DNA of 64,000 bases from Linnemannia elongata (taxonomy: Eukaryota; Mortierellomycota; Mortierellomycetes; Mortierellales; Mortierellaceae). Under the pieces are notes generated by a model that saw only the letters and a list, made by a program, of their open reading frames with translations, had not been told where the DNA came from and made no database searches. Both the position numbers and the translations under genes were made by a program. Location of the stretch: contig JAXBDG010000005.1 of the NCBI GenBank assembly GCA_036320915.1, forward strand, positions 1,798,001-1,862,000. Direction: 5' to 3'. Below are positions 1 to 11,053 of this stretch, in pieces (the first letter of the stretch is position 1; each line of letters starts with the position of its first letter).

Positions 1-344
1 ATCGTTCCGCGCGAGCGGGCACCTGTCCTCTCTGGATCCTTTGGCTTTGGCAGTGCAAGGTACTTGTTGGACAAGCATTCTGAGAAAGTCAATTGGATGC
101 TTTTTTTTTTCTTTTCTGGTTTTAGTTGGCTGACTAATGAACTGACTCTGTTTGCTCGAATCGTTTTGATAGTAGCGAAGCCGCGGCGAATGCAGGATAT
201 AACATTGGAGTCGAGTTCTTGATCAACTCACATTCACTCTCAGGTCTCAAGGTGGATGTGCTAAAGCTGTTTAACGAGTCGTACAAGCCCTACAAGGGTG
301 TCCGGACAATGACCAAAGCGGGAAGATACCAGGTCCGCGCATGA
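1..344 (+). CDS. APM3: AP-3 adaptor complex subunit mu, 3' end (partial)
   Basis: The 5' part lies outside the window. Seen: an exon at 1-59, an intron from 60 with a CTAAT branch-like motif near 134, and a last exon at 173 or 176 to 344 ending in TGA. The spliced C-terminus contains GLKVDVLKLFNESYKPYKG followed by a TKAGRYQVR-type ending. This matches the last strands of the mu-homology domain of AP-3 mu (human AP3M1 ends in a closely similar YKPFKG...TKAGKFQVR pattern) and not the WVRYIT ending of AP-1/AP-2 mu. AP-3 mu recognises tyrosine-based sorting signals for Golgi/endosome to vacuole transport. The gene is convergent with the mucin-like gene at 872-3364. Confidence 0.85.
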
Positions 345-871
345 ACACTACTCTATACATAAAAAAAATATGCGTTTTGGCGGTCCAACTTGCACCTTCT
401 TTTTTTTCTTCTTGGTATATCTGGAGTAAGGGTTGTAAGAGTTGTGAATACAACCTATTCTGATGAGGGTGCCCACCAGCCTTGGATGGGTCCTCTTCTT
501 CCGAAGCGGGAACTACAATGACAATTGATGGTTGCGCGCAATGTGACTTTTCACAGATGACTTTGACCTGATTATGCAAGATGCAGAGAGTGTGCTTGAA
601 ATTGTTGAAGTCCGCGCGTGTCACAGTATGCGTTTTGGCGGGGCATTAGCCAGTATTGACGCAGCTAAATGTGCGCGCCTGTTGTAATCGCATCTGAGAA
701 ACCTTTTAGTCCATCTATTGGCCATTGTTCGTATATCCATAAACCGAATTGTATTTTTTGTACCGTTGAAAACCAAATCGTGCATTAAAAGAAAGAGTGT
801 GCGATGGTGTGGGATGATATCAATGGTTATGTGTACGGATATTGTTTATTTTATTTTACATGAGAGATTGT
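345..871. other. Convergent intergenic region
   Basis: The 3' flanks of two convergent genes; no coding signal. A 15-nt direct repeat (TATGCGTTTTGGCGG) occurs at 369-383 and 627-641, both on the + strand. Confidence 0.5.
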
Positions 872-3364
872 TCATTGTGGGGGTTGTTGTTGCTGGTGAT
901 CGGATACAAGAGACGCGGGCTTGAAGACCGGCGTCGACTCGACCGAGAGAAGAGTTGTCGTTGTCGGATGCGATTCAAAAACCGTGTTATTGTTCTCCCT
1001 GTCCACATCTGCAATCATCTCCATCGTCTCCATATCTGTCGCCGTAGTACTCAAAGGTTGTGGTGGTGGCGGGACAGACGGCAAGGGTGGTGGTGATCTA
1101 CCAATGACAAAGTCCTGTCTTTTAGGTGGGGGTGTGCCGAGGATGGCTTGGGGTGCCTTGCGGAAGTGCTCGAATTTTGCATGGCTTTCGAGTTGACCGG
1201 GGTCGACCCTTACGGATGTCCTGTCCTCGTTGGCTCCTGTGCCAGTACCAACACCGACGCCGGCGCCGGCGCTGGTAACGCTGGAAATTGTCCAGTCTTG
1301 ACTTGAGCGATGGTAGCCCTGGCTATCGATGTAGTCAGACCCTTCTTCAGTCGAGAGGCGCTCCAGTTGTCCGATGGATGGAGAAGTCTGTCCTGAGAGG
1401 CTTCCGCGGCTGGGTTGTTGTTGTTGTAGGTGACGTTGTTGGGATCTGGAGGTCATGGCTGTTGCTGCATTTGTGACGGATGAGAAGTCTCGCTGTAGAG
1501 AGGGATAACCAATATCGTCCAGGGGATGAAGAGTTCCTGCAGCACCCCTGGGTGCTGCTGCCATGGCGGTGGCGGCGTAAGCGCTCTCTTCCTGATCGTA
1601 GTCACTGCCCTGAGCCTGTATGTTGTATGGGTAGTTGCCATAGTAGTACGGATCTTCTTCCCCAACGATAATATCTCCATGACCACTGAGTCTGCCGTTG
1701 GTGTCGTATGAGACGGGTCGCATCGCTGCAGCGACACCTGCAGCTGCAGTCGATCCGTCGTAATGCGGATCTGACTCGTCCGTCAACCATAACCCGCCTG
1801 CTCCTCCTCCTCCTCCTCCTCCTCCTCCTCCTTGGCCAGTTCCTTGATTATAGTCAAGTCCTCCAGGATATTGTTGGTGATGATAGCTGTCAAGACTGTT
1901 CCAGGGCCTCCAAGCTGAAAGCCTCTCTCTCCAACCGCTACCACCACTGTCACTCTGCCCAGAATGATAATGATTATGTTGCCCGCCGACAAGTAGCGCC
2001 TTATTTGACTTTCCACCTCCACTCTCACTCATCTCACTCCCCAGAACACTCTCAGGCCCATCCCCCGAGAACAACATCGTATCCCGCCTTTTCCTCTGCC
2101 GCTTAATTCTTCCCACCAACACCACTGCACCAACAGCGCCTATCACCACAAGCGTCGCAACAATAATCAACGTAATTTGCCAGGGCTGCAATCCTCCCTT
2201 GGATGAAGAATCGACCTGTGTCCCGGGAGGCGGGTCCTGAGTTGGGTCTTGGATGATCGTTGGTACTGGACTGACAGTAGACCGGGTGATGTAGACTGTG
2301 GTCCCTCGTCCAGATATGACGGTCGTCTCGGGGAGGACAGTTGTTACGGTGACGATCGAGATGGTTGTCACGTATCGTGTTGTGTACGGCGTTGTCGTCG
2401 TTCCTACAGGAGGGATTGTCGTGGTGGTGGTGGTAGTTGTTACAGGGGGAACTCTGGTAGTTGTTACAGGAGGGTCATTTGTTGTGGTAGTAGTCGTAAC
2501 TGGTGGGTCCTTTGTCGTCGTTGTCACAGGAGGGTCGGTAGTTGTGACAGGAGGATCGGTGGTGGTAGTTGTCACGGGCGGGTCGGTGGTCGTCACTGGG
2601 GGAGTAGTAGTTGTAGTCGTCACTGGAGGTTCTGTGGTGGTGACAGGAGGATCTTTGGTGGTGGTAGGGGTTTCGGCGGTTGACATGGTCGTTGTTGGTA
2701 TTGTTGTCGGCGGTGAATCGGTTGTTGTTGTTGTTGGTATATCAGTAGTTGTTACTGGGGCGGCACTAGTGGTGGTAGTGGCCTCAGAGGGCTTGGTATA
2801 GGTTTCCGTGGTGGTAGTCTTTGGAGGGTCAACAGTGGTGGGGGTGGTGGTGGTGGCCTCGGAGGGTTTGGTGTAGGTGTCCGTGGTGGTGGTGGTGGCC
2901 TCGGAGGGTTTGGTGTAGGTGTCCGTGGTGGTAGTCTTTGGAGGGTCAACAGTGGTGGGGGTGGTGGTGGTGGCCTCAGAGGGTTTAGTGTAGGTGTCCG
3001 TAGTGGTGGCTGCCGCAGAGGGTTTGGTGTAGGTGTCCGTGGTGGTAGTCTTTGGAGGGTCAACAGTGGTGGGGGTGGTGGTGGTGGCCTCAGAGGGTTT
3101 AGTGTAGGTGTCCGTGGTGGTGGCGGCCTCAGAGGGTTTGGTGTTGGTGTCCGTAGTGGTGGCTGCCGTAGAGGATTTTGTGTAGGTATCCGTGGTGGTA
3201 GTTTTTGGAGGGTCAACAGTGGTGCTGGTGATGGCCTCAGCGGATTTAGTGTCCGTGGTGGTAGACTTTGGAAGGTCAACAGTAGTTCGTGAAAAAGGCT
3301 TTGAAGATGTTGGAGCGGACGTAATGTGGGGTGGAGTGGTAGCAACAGGGGCTCTGGTTGCCAT
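872..3364 (-). CDS. Mucin-like Thr-rich single-pass membrane protein
   Basis: An uninterrupted 830-residue frame from ATG at 3364. Residues 1-390 are Thr/Pro-rich and built of repeats: a unit around TTVDPPKTTTTDTYTKPSEA (residues about 48-200), then short DPPVTTTT units (about 235-320). A hydrophobic segment at about 396-418 (ITLIIVATLVVIGAVGAVVL) is followed by a basic stop-transfer stretch KRQRKRR and a roughly 400-residue tail rich in Gly, Ser, Tyr and Gln. The layout resembles fungal O-mannosylated wall-stress sensors (Mid2/Wsc style): glycosylated ectodomain, one membrane pass, cytoplasmic tail. No Wsc or other named domain is visible. No N-terminal signal peptide is seen at this ATG, so either an upstream exon was missed or the single helix acts as a reverse signal anchor. 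The sensor role is inference. Confidence 0.75.
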   Translation of the reverse strand: MATRAPVATTPPHITSAPTSSKPFSRTTVDLPKSTTTDTKSAEAITSTTVDPPKTTTTDTYTKSSTAATTTDTNTKPSEAATTTDTYTKPSEATTTTPTTVDPPKTTTTDTYTKPSAAATTTDTYTKPSEATTTTPTTVDPPKTTTTDTYTKPSEATTTTTDTYTKPSEATTTTPTTVDPPKTTTTETYTKPSEATTTTSAAPVTTTDIPTTTTTDSPPTTIPTTTMSTAETPTTTKDPPVTTTEPPVTTTTTTPPVTTTDPPVTTTTTDPPVTTTDPPVTTTTKDPPVTTTTTTNDPPVTTTRVPPVTTTTTTTTIPPVGTTTTPYTTRYVTTISIVTVTTVLPETTVISGRGTTVYITRSTVSPVPTIIQDPTQDPPPGTQVDSSSKGGLQPWQITLIIVATLVVIGAVGAVVLVGRIKRQRKRRDTMLFSGDGPESVLGSEMSESGGGKSNKALLVGGQHNHYHSGQSDSGGSGWRERLSAWRPWNSLDSYHHQQYPGGLDYNQGTGQGGGGGGGGGGAGGLWLTDESDPHYDGSTAAAGVAAAMRPVSYDTNGRLSGHGDIIVGEEDPYYYGNYPYNIQAQGSDYDQEESAYAATAMAAAPRGAAGTLHPLDDIGYPSLQRDFSSVTNAATAMTSRSQQRHLQQQQPSRGSLSGQTSPSIGQLERLSTEEGSDYIDSQGYHRSSQDWTISSVTSAGAGVGVGTGTGANEDRTSVRVDPGQLESHAKFEHFRKAPQAILGTPPPKRQDFVIGRSPPPLPSVPPPPQPLSTTATDMETMEMIADVDRENNNTVFESHPTTTTLLSVESTPVFKPASLVSDHQQQQPPQ
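2407..2660 (-). repeat. Coding short repeat (DPPVTTTT units)
   Basis: About ten degenerate copies of a DPPVTTT(T) unit, the membrane-proximal part of the Thr-rich ectodomain. Confidence 0.8.
2765..3225 (-). repeat. Coding tandem repeat in the mucin-like gene
   Basis: Several imperfect copies of a unit encoding TTVDPPKTTTTDTYTKPSEA, with shorter TTTDTYTKPSEA sub-units between them. The + strand appears as repeated ggagggtcaacagtggtg and gagggtttggtgtaggtg blocks. Copy number is expected to vary between strains. Confidence 0.85.
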
Positions 3365-5495
3365 AGAACACTACTACTACTTCAAGAAGTTGTTTTTGTC
3401 CTGGATTTCGATTGCAGGAGAAGAGGAGAAGGAGGTGTGTCGATCCCCTTGTTTCGAGAAAGGAAAAAAAAAAAAAAAAAAAATAAGGCTGGCGAAGCGA
3501 CGTAAGAATGAAGCAGTTGACACGCAAGGCTTGGGGGTGTTCTGAGGTAGCACAGAGAAGAAAGGGAGGAAGGCGAGGGAAGGTAGAATAATGGTGCGTG
3601 CGAAGAAAAGTTCGAGGGCCGTTTTACTGTTGTTGTTTTGTTGTGAGCGTGAGTTTGTTTTGGTACTTTGAAGGTTTGTTTTGTATGTGGAAAGATGCAG
3701 GTGGTGAGAGGATGCTGGGTTCTTGTTTACAGGTGTTTTGCTGTTTGAAGAAGAAGAAGAAGAGAAAGGAAACAGCTAAAGTCGTTCACCCTGGGAGTAA
3801 GTGAAAAAAAGGGTTGTTGCAATGATGAAAAAAGAAGGGAAAAAAAAAAAGAAAAGTGAGGTGGAGAAGAGAGAGAAGAAAGAGAAGTAGAAAGGAAAGA
3901 AAGAAAGAAAAAGGGAAAGAGGGAAAGAAAAGAAATGATGACAAGGAAAGAAAGACGAGATAAGAAATGGATAGGTGATGCCATTGAACCCTCTTTATTT
4001 CGTCGTGCTGCGTGTGTAATTCGATTGGGTGTGTCAATTGACAGCGATGGTTGTGGATTCACGCTAAAACAAAGGCTTCCTTGTGAAAGAAGCATGGTTT
4101 CGGTGGGGATGGGGAGAGGGGATGATAAAGGGATGATGGGAAGGGGAAAGGGACGTTGGCTGTCTGTTGTCTGTTGGACATCTACTAGATATAGGACAGT
4201 GTATGATGCATGAACAGGGTTCAACAATAGAAACACAACATCCATACGCACTCACAGCATTCATACCATCGTCAACATCATCCCTTCACCCTGTTCTTTC
4301 TCGTCTCTCTCCCTTTGTCCTCTTTGACTTTGTTACATGGTTGAATGGGCGAGGTGAGAACGATAAGGGTAAACGTAAGAAGAGCAAAAGAGATGAAGAA
4401 CGACCATAAGAGGAAGCAACAGTGGGGGAAGGGGATTGATTCATGGGGTCTAGGGTTCACCCCTGTTCCTCACTGTCTCTCCTCTCTCTTATTGTTCCTC
4501 AATTGTCTCGCCTTCTTCTCTCGCCCTGGCCTCTTGGCATCCCTACTATCGTGACACGGAGGAAAGACAAAATGGATCCAACATGCCCCCTTCTTCAATG
4601 TCAAACAACATTGCAAAAAGACATTAGGGACGGATGTGTCCTCTTTCTACGTCAAGTCCACCCACACTCCTCTACTGTTTGCTACAGCCCTATTTTTCCT
4701 TGAGTATCCCTGTCGCCCTGTCACTCTCCCTCTCGAGCCATCCATGACGAACACCTTCAACATTGCATTGTATAATTGGCTCCCCCCCTTCGTTGTCCCC
4801 CTATTCAACCAGGGACTGCACACATTAGAAACAAAATCAAAAAGAAAAAAAAAAACCAAAACCCAAAACCCAAAAAAAACGCGATTCTTTTTCCTTTCTT
4901 TTCCTTTTTATTTTTTCCACCACCTCACCCATCTCCCCTTTCATGAAAATAGTACAATGTGTACCTCCACAGCCGACAGAGATAGACCGACACTATGAGG
5001 ACGGTGTTGAAGGAGAAGCAAATAATGGAGGAGGACCAGAATAACTCATGAGGCATGGGCAGGGACATGGGATGGGCATGCAGGATTATTTTTTTTCGAA
5101 GCACCGACCATCCATGGTTTCCATAAATCCAAAAATAACCCAAATTGTTCTTTTTCCTTTTCTTTTTTCCGACGGGAGAAAGATCCCCATATCGGGACAA
5201 ATGACAACAGCAAGGAACTGACTAAGCTCGCTGCTTGGTTGCTGCTATGTTTGTTTGCTCTTTTGTTAGACTGAAAGCGACAGGGCGCCAAGCAAACCCT
5301 GCTATTTGTCCGAGAGTGTTCAAATGATTCTTTGGCAGAAAGGGGAAAAAATGTGATCATAAAAAGAGAGAAGGGCAATTTTTGGTCCACTTAGTTTCGC
5401 CACTCTTAGCGAGGTTTTGGGGGAGGGATCGTTTATGGTTACCAAGTCAATATAAATCTATGAAGGATCTAGTTGCTTTGGTGCTAGCTTGAAAG
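3365..5495. other. Intergenic region, no gene seen
   Basis: The upstream flank of the mucin-like gene and the 3' flank of the hydrolase gene, both on the minus strand. It holds an A-run at 3463-3483, purine-rich DNA at 3720-3960, and no frame with family resemblance or splice structure. Confidence 0.5.
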
Positions 5496-7499
5496 CTATT
5501 GTGAGGTCCGGTTGCCATCGATGAATTGAGAGATTTCCGATAACAGTGGCTTCTTGAAGGGATTGTTGAAAAGGTTGGGCATCAGGGCTAATCAAGAAGG
5601 ACGCGTTTCATAGGAAAGGTAATAGTATGAAATGAAGAAGTGGAGGAAAGAGTTAGAAGTTAGAAAACTTACTCGAAACATGGACCAATTAATGAAATGT
5701 CTCCTTCGCCATGTAGCCTCGGGTTTGCTAATCATCCCAATAGTTATTCAAGTATTCCTTACCAACAACAGGTTCAGCGTGACCCATACCGGCCATCATC
5801 CTCAATCTGGCCCCAGCACCCAACTGGAGTGTCTTGAGTTCCATATAAAATTCAGACGAGGATTTCCAAGGGACCGTCAGATCCCTGTCGCCATGGATCA
5901 CAATCGTCTCAATCGGCAGGAGCGACTTCAAATGACGAAGCAGATGTTGGTGACGAGTTTGTGATTCAGTCGGGTATTTGAGATCGATTCCGGTGGAAAC
6001 CTGGAGTAATTCCTGGAGGATGATTGTGGGCGAGTGTTGACGGAAGGTGAGCTCACTGCTGCCCATGACTCTGGCCATGGCCGAGATCTCTTCAACACCT
6101 CGCATCGACTCGTGCTTGTAGTGTTCGCCGATATCGTATACGCCAGAGCAGAGAATCATCCCTCGGATCCTTGGCAACACTCCGCTGTGTCGATCGTCCT
6201 TCCTCTCTGTCAAAAGAGACGTTAAAATGGGTGAAGTGGTAATAGCGGCGGGGGAAGAGCCCAACAACGAGGTCGGGATCCGACGGATGCTGTCGTTGAG
6301 AACCGTAAGCGCACAGAGTTGGGCGCCAGCCGAGTGGCCCATGAGAAAAATCTTCTGAGGGTCACCTCCATAGCTCCTGCAGTTGTTATGAGTCCATTGG
6401 ATGGCCATCTTGACATCCTGCTCCATCTCTCTGATAAATCCCTGGGGGTGGATCGAGTAGTCGGGTAAGAAGACCACATAGCCCATGGATCTCAGACGAG
6501 CTCCGATCAGAGTATATGTCCATCTAGATCCTGCAGACCATGCGCCCCCATAGATGAAAACAACGACTGGCTTCAATGCTGCATTGTCATCCGAGTCCAT
6601 GTCCCCCTGATGTGCCTTGAGGTCAGACGAGCGGACAGCTCCCTCTGGGATATAGATATCCATCTTGTTGTTGGGTCTCCTTGGGTTATAATGCACATCC
6701 GTACTATCAAAAACATCCATAGGTATGTGTTAATTGCAAGGAATATCAATTGGTAATTAATTGAGCGTGATCCAATGTGGTAAAATTACATACATAAAGT
6801 CATTGGATCCACGCATGGTAAAGAAGCGGAATCGAACAAGGGCCAGGCCGACGGGAATCAAGTCGAGATCACCGAGAATGACTGAGAAGACGACCTTGTT
6901 CAGTTTCCACACCCTCCGAGGGTCCAATGGAAGCTTAGAGAAGCTGAAAGGCCCAGCTCTGGACCAATACAGCAGCCATGCAATCGAGTACGTGAATACC
7001 ACTAAAACCAACAAAAAAAATAAAAGAGATAGATAAGTATCGGCTCAATGCAATTGCTCGGGCCATGGCACTGGCATCAGAGGTAATGACCAACTTGATA
7101 ACCAAAAATAAAATCGGTTGTCTTACCACTGACGGCGAGGAGCAAGGGAAGCATGGCGAGGAGGAAGAAGGCAACGGGTGGGAACAGGATAACGGCGACA
7201 AGGATCAAACGAGCGACCTTGCCTCTCTTTCCAGGAAGGATGAACTTAGAAGTGGCAGTGGGCGGTGGAGACCGAAGAGACGTCCGAGGAGACCGAGGGC
7301 GAAGCTGTGGAGGAGGAGACCTGCTATGCTGTTTTCGAGCCGAGGAAGTTGTTGGTGATGTAGGTCTAGAATGGTCGCTTTGAAGATTAGATGAGCTCGT
7401 CCTGACGAAGCCGTTGTCTTGAGCAGAGAAGAGATGGTACTTTCGGGAAGGAGGAGGAGGGAAGGAGGAGGTGCGTGCGGATGCCGGGGTGGATGGCAT
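5496..7499 (-). CDS. Isoprenylcysteine methylesterase-like alpha/beta hydrolase
   Basis: Exons in coding order: 7127-7499, 6794-7001, 5763-6703, 5496-5587; spliced length 1614 nt, 537 aa. Residues about 97-140 are strongly hydrophobic and give a membrane anchor after a Ser/Pro-rich N-terminus. The hydrolase core has an oxyanion motif YGGAW (245-249, where HGGGW is usual), a nucleophile elbow GHSAG (Ser about 318), a probable acid in HGDRDLTVP (Asp about 468) and His in GMGHAEP (about 502). The spacing and the stretch with YGGDPQKIFLMGHSAGAQ match plant ICME/PCME, which demethylates prenylated-protein carboxyl ends at the ER/Golgi. Without the last intron the protein would end soon after GHAEPVV; splicing to 5587 adds a plausible helical tail. 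The substrate is inferred from family; other membrane carboxylesterases remain possible. Confidence 0.8.
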
Positions 7500-10294
7500 C
7501 GGTGTTATTTTATGTTGGTTGAGTTAGTGTGTGTTTGTTTGTGGAGAATGGAGTGTGTTTGGGACTTTGGCGAGCGGACCTTCTTCTTCTGCCCTGTTCT
7601 TGTTCCTGGAATTGATAAGTGATTGGGAAAAAAAACAAGAGAATGTGATCGATCGGCAATATCAGTTGCCGGTGTTCTGTTAACACTTGCGATCTTCTGT
7701 CACGGGTTGAGTGGCAAGAGAAAAGTGAATAAGTCGCCCGGATTCAATCTGCTTGGCTTTTGACGGCGAAGCACGACACGTACGTTAATTGATTCAGCCG
7801 GGACTGGGAGAAGGAGGACTACAGTTGTGAGATAGTGGTTGAGAAAATGGACAGAGACGACATCCAATTGTATTATCTCGTCCATGCTTCAGTACGCCAC
7901 AACAATACTAAAAGTAGCTGCAACCTAACCACGGGTCAATGAAAAGACGAAAGGAGGCGAGGGATAGGATGGGACCAGCACGAACAATGTGAAATGGAAA
8001 TGATGATCTATCCATTCACGACGCCCATTGCTATCAACTCGTATGACCATGCTTGCGCCAGCGCTCCTTTCAAGCCTCAATAAAGACCTCCTTTCCTCTG
8101 GAGACTTTCCCATTTTTTCGTCGTCCTCTTCCTACACCTTCAGTTCCTCAAAGACTGGCGCTCAAACATGCATTCGTGCCAAGTATTGACCACATCATCG
8201 CCACAAAAACGAATAAAGATGCCTTTAGAAAAGGAAACGTCCAACAATGCACAGATATTTTTCGGCAAAAAAACAAAGAGTAAAAAACGGGTCACGGTGA
8301 ATCTCTTGCGCTGAAGAGATCGAGGCAGGCCAACCACGGCGTTTTAGGCGGAGGTGTCTTTTATGAATGGAACCGATGAAACAGACGACCACAGAAGGAC
8401 AAGGCGAAATGAACCCAAATAGTGTATGCCCAAGCAAAGACAAAGTCATCTATGGCAATTCATATTACGTTAAGAAAATAATATTCCATTGTCACAAGCG
8501 GACGTTTTCGTTGCACGATATGCTAACAATGGCAGTAGAGTGAAAAATAACAGACACCATTGCATTTTGTTGTTTTTGTATGTCGCTTTGTGGAAATCGT
8601 GTGCAAACAATATTAATACTGTTGGCGTATCGGCGGAGACGTTTTTGAAATAGTGCACGTCCTAGAAAAGATCATACATCTCTGAAAGCAACACTGACTC
8701 TGAGATCCCTGGAAAAGATCCAGGGCAAAAATAAATTGACTGCAAGAGCCGCCAATGGCCAAACATCAAGGTACCATCCACGAACAATGCATTTGATGAT
8801 CCTCGCTAAGCGGGTCTGTAACTTTTTTCGCGTTCAGTTGCAGTTCACTCGCCCGTTTGTTTAAAGGTTCTATCTCCTTTGTGGAAGGTGATAGCGCAAT
8901 AAAGACGTGCCAGATATTTATCCTCGACTCTTTCTTTTAGACGGGATCGACGTCGACTAATTGTTGGAACCAAAGGACAGCATTGTCGATCTGCTGTGAT
9001 CCGCGACATACGAAAAAGAAATCGCGCTGGAGGTGCTACCCAAAAATTGTCAGCACCACGAGAAAAGACGTTGTCTATATGATCATCTTATCGTTGTTCT
9101 GGCTGGAACGGGCAAGAAATCCTGATGAGAGAACTAACGGTCATATTTTTGTTTTACTCTTTCCCAGAGTTCATAGGGTTTAATCTGATGCTTTCTTGTC
9201 TCGCCAATTAGGCTTCAAAACGCGAACACCAGCTCAATGACCATTTTCACTTTATTGTAATCGATGCTATTGATTGTCGACTACACGCATCGCCTGCAAG
9301 AGAAAGCAGACAATGCCGCAGCCAGAGAGGAAGAGAGAGAGATTCATAAAGGAGACAAAAGAAGATCAACAATGATTGAAAAGGGGAGGCGCAGAGTTGA
9401 AATGGAAGGTGATGAAACGAAATAGAAAGACGACGAATAGGAGGAACAAGAGAAAGGAAGGTTATGGCCAAAGCGTGAGAACAGTATGCCTAGTCGAGTC
9501 GCTACAAAGAAAGATGAACAGGAGAAAAAGGAGAAAAGCAAGAACAAGAAGGGCATCGGCACAAGCATCAATGTGTACACAGAAAGGCGTCCTGTAGCCA
9601 TTAACCGGCAAGAAAGAAAGTTGAACCCTCCTTGCGGAAACGAGAATGGAAAAGGTCGTAGGAATTAATGAGAGGAGACTATAGGGCACTGCCCTAAGAC
9701 TGGACCAAAATAATATGCGATGACGGTGGATGGCGTCGACAAGACAAAAAGCAGAGGCGATCGGATGGTTTTTTTTTTTGCGTACTACTGCCGCGCATTG
9801 TTTTTTTTGTCCCTGTAATGCCTGCGCAACCCAATAATGGATTTGTCAACGCGCCGAATGAAACAAGATGGTGAGAAAAAAAAGTGTAATGTACATACGT
9901 ACTGTCGTACGGTCATGTTGTGATGAAAACATGCATCAGATAAAGCGTGAACGAGGGAAAGAAGTAGGGGGAAGAAAAGGCAGAGGACTGGAAGAAAAAA
10001 AAAAAGAAAGAAAAAGAAATCAAACTTAATCCAGCTGATTTGTCACCTTGTGCTGTCCAGCCGATTTTGCCCTTCGCTCACAAGGCCCTCACTGCCCGAG
10101 GGGAAGCAGATAGTAAAAGAAGGGAGATAAAAAAAGGTTGGAAGGAACAGTTACAGCTAGCTACACAGAGGACAGTCTATTGTTCACAAGGACAAACAAG
10201 GCAAGGGGGCTTTTTGTTGAGAGGAGGAGGGTGTGAAAGTGAGTGAGGTAGCGATGCAAAAGCAAAGCAAGGTAGAGCAAAGTAGGGCAGGACT

Positions 10295-10322
10295 AGAGAG
10301 AGAGAGAGAGAGAGAGAGAGAG
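10295..10322. repeat. AG dinucleotide microsatellite
   Basis: Fourteen uninterrupted AG units. Confidence 0.9.
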
Positions 10323-10421
10323 CATGAAAGAAGCCTGCATACCTGTCCTGTATGTACATTTGGAGCGGGAAAGAAGAAAAAGAGAAAATATATATGTTTT
10401 GCTATCTTTTGCGAATAGAGT

Positions 10422-10470
10422 TGGGGCTGCGTCTACGTTTCTAATAGCATATGCTAACAACGCAGCCCCA
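10422..10470. repeat. Nested inverted repeat (hairpin/cruciform)
   Basis: The perfect 11-nt arms TGGGGCTGCGT (10422-10432) and ACGCAGCCCCA (10460-10470) enclose a perfect 12-nt palindrome TAGCATATGCTA (10445-10456). It lies about 0.7 kb upstream of the bZIP start codon. Confidence 0.8.
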
Positions 10471-10923
10471 TTTGGTTGGGTACTCCACTCGACCTTATCC
10501 GAGACAACGAATTGTAAAGAGAAGGGAACCAGGCCTGACCAGTCATTGTTCAGAGAAGGCGGACTTACGATCAAGAGGATCGATTCGATTCAACCGCCGT
10601 CCGCCCGTCTACCCCCGCCTTCTGCTCTTTTATGGCTTGTCTTGATTGACACATAGGCGTGCTTAAGTAGTTGCGTTTAGTTCTCTTGAGTGTTAGAGAC
10701 TATGCACACAAACAGACAAGCGACAGGAGGAGGGGAAGGAGGGAGCCGTGTTGGCTTCTTTGCAATGAAGTAGATAGAAAGAGTGTTGGAGTGAAGTGGA
10801 GGAAGGAAGGTTATTTAAGTGTGCAGTTTATACTTGTGTGTGAGATCGATATCAGCCAAAAATTTTAGCAGTCGACAACGTGCCTGGGGTGACTGGTCCT
10901 GAACGAGTCATCCCTTCCGTCAG

Positions 10924-10930
10924 TATAAAT
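10924..10930 (+). promoter_or_regulatory. TATA-like box of the bZIP gene
   Basis: TATAAAT about 270 nt upstream of the bZIP ATG. Just before it, at 10905-10911, is CGAGTCA, one mismatch from the AP-1/Gcn4 core TGAGTCA. The transcription start is not determined. Confidence 0.4.
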
Positions 10931-11043
10931 CGTTTCTGAGGGAACCGGCTACTTCTTTCTTTCTTTCTTTCTTCCTTTACACCTTCCCCCTTGTCAGCAT
11001 CAATTGATTCTTTACCCATCTTATCCCACTGGGTGCGCTAAAG

Positions 11044-11053
11044 ATTACGTCAT
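11044..11053 (+). promoter_or_regulatory. bZIP-type site ATTACGTCAT
   Basis: Combines a CRE half (TGACG on the minus strand) with a PAR/Yap-type half (TTACG). It lies between the TATA-like box and the ATG of a gene that itself encodes a bZIP factor, which suggests autoregulation (inference). Confidence 0.4.

Noticed and set aside
2298..2801. Long Val/Gly-rich open frame on the + strand opposite the mucin-like gene
   Set aside because: It is the antisense of the Thr/Pro repeat codons; no independent start context or family signal.
5728..6720. Single-exon model of the hydrolase starting at MDVFDST
   Set aside because: It omits the membrane anchor and the family tail; the four-exon model is in phase at every junction and fits the family better.
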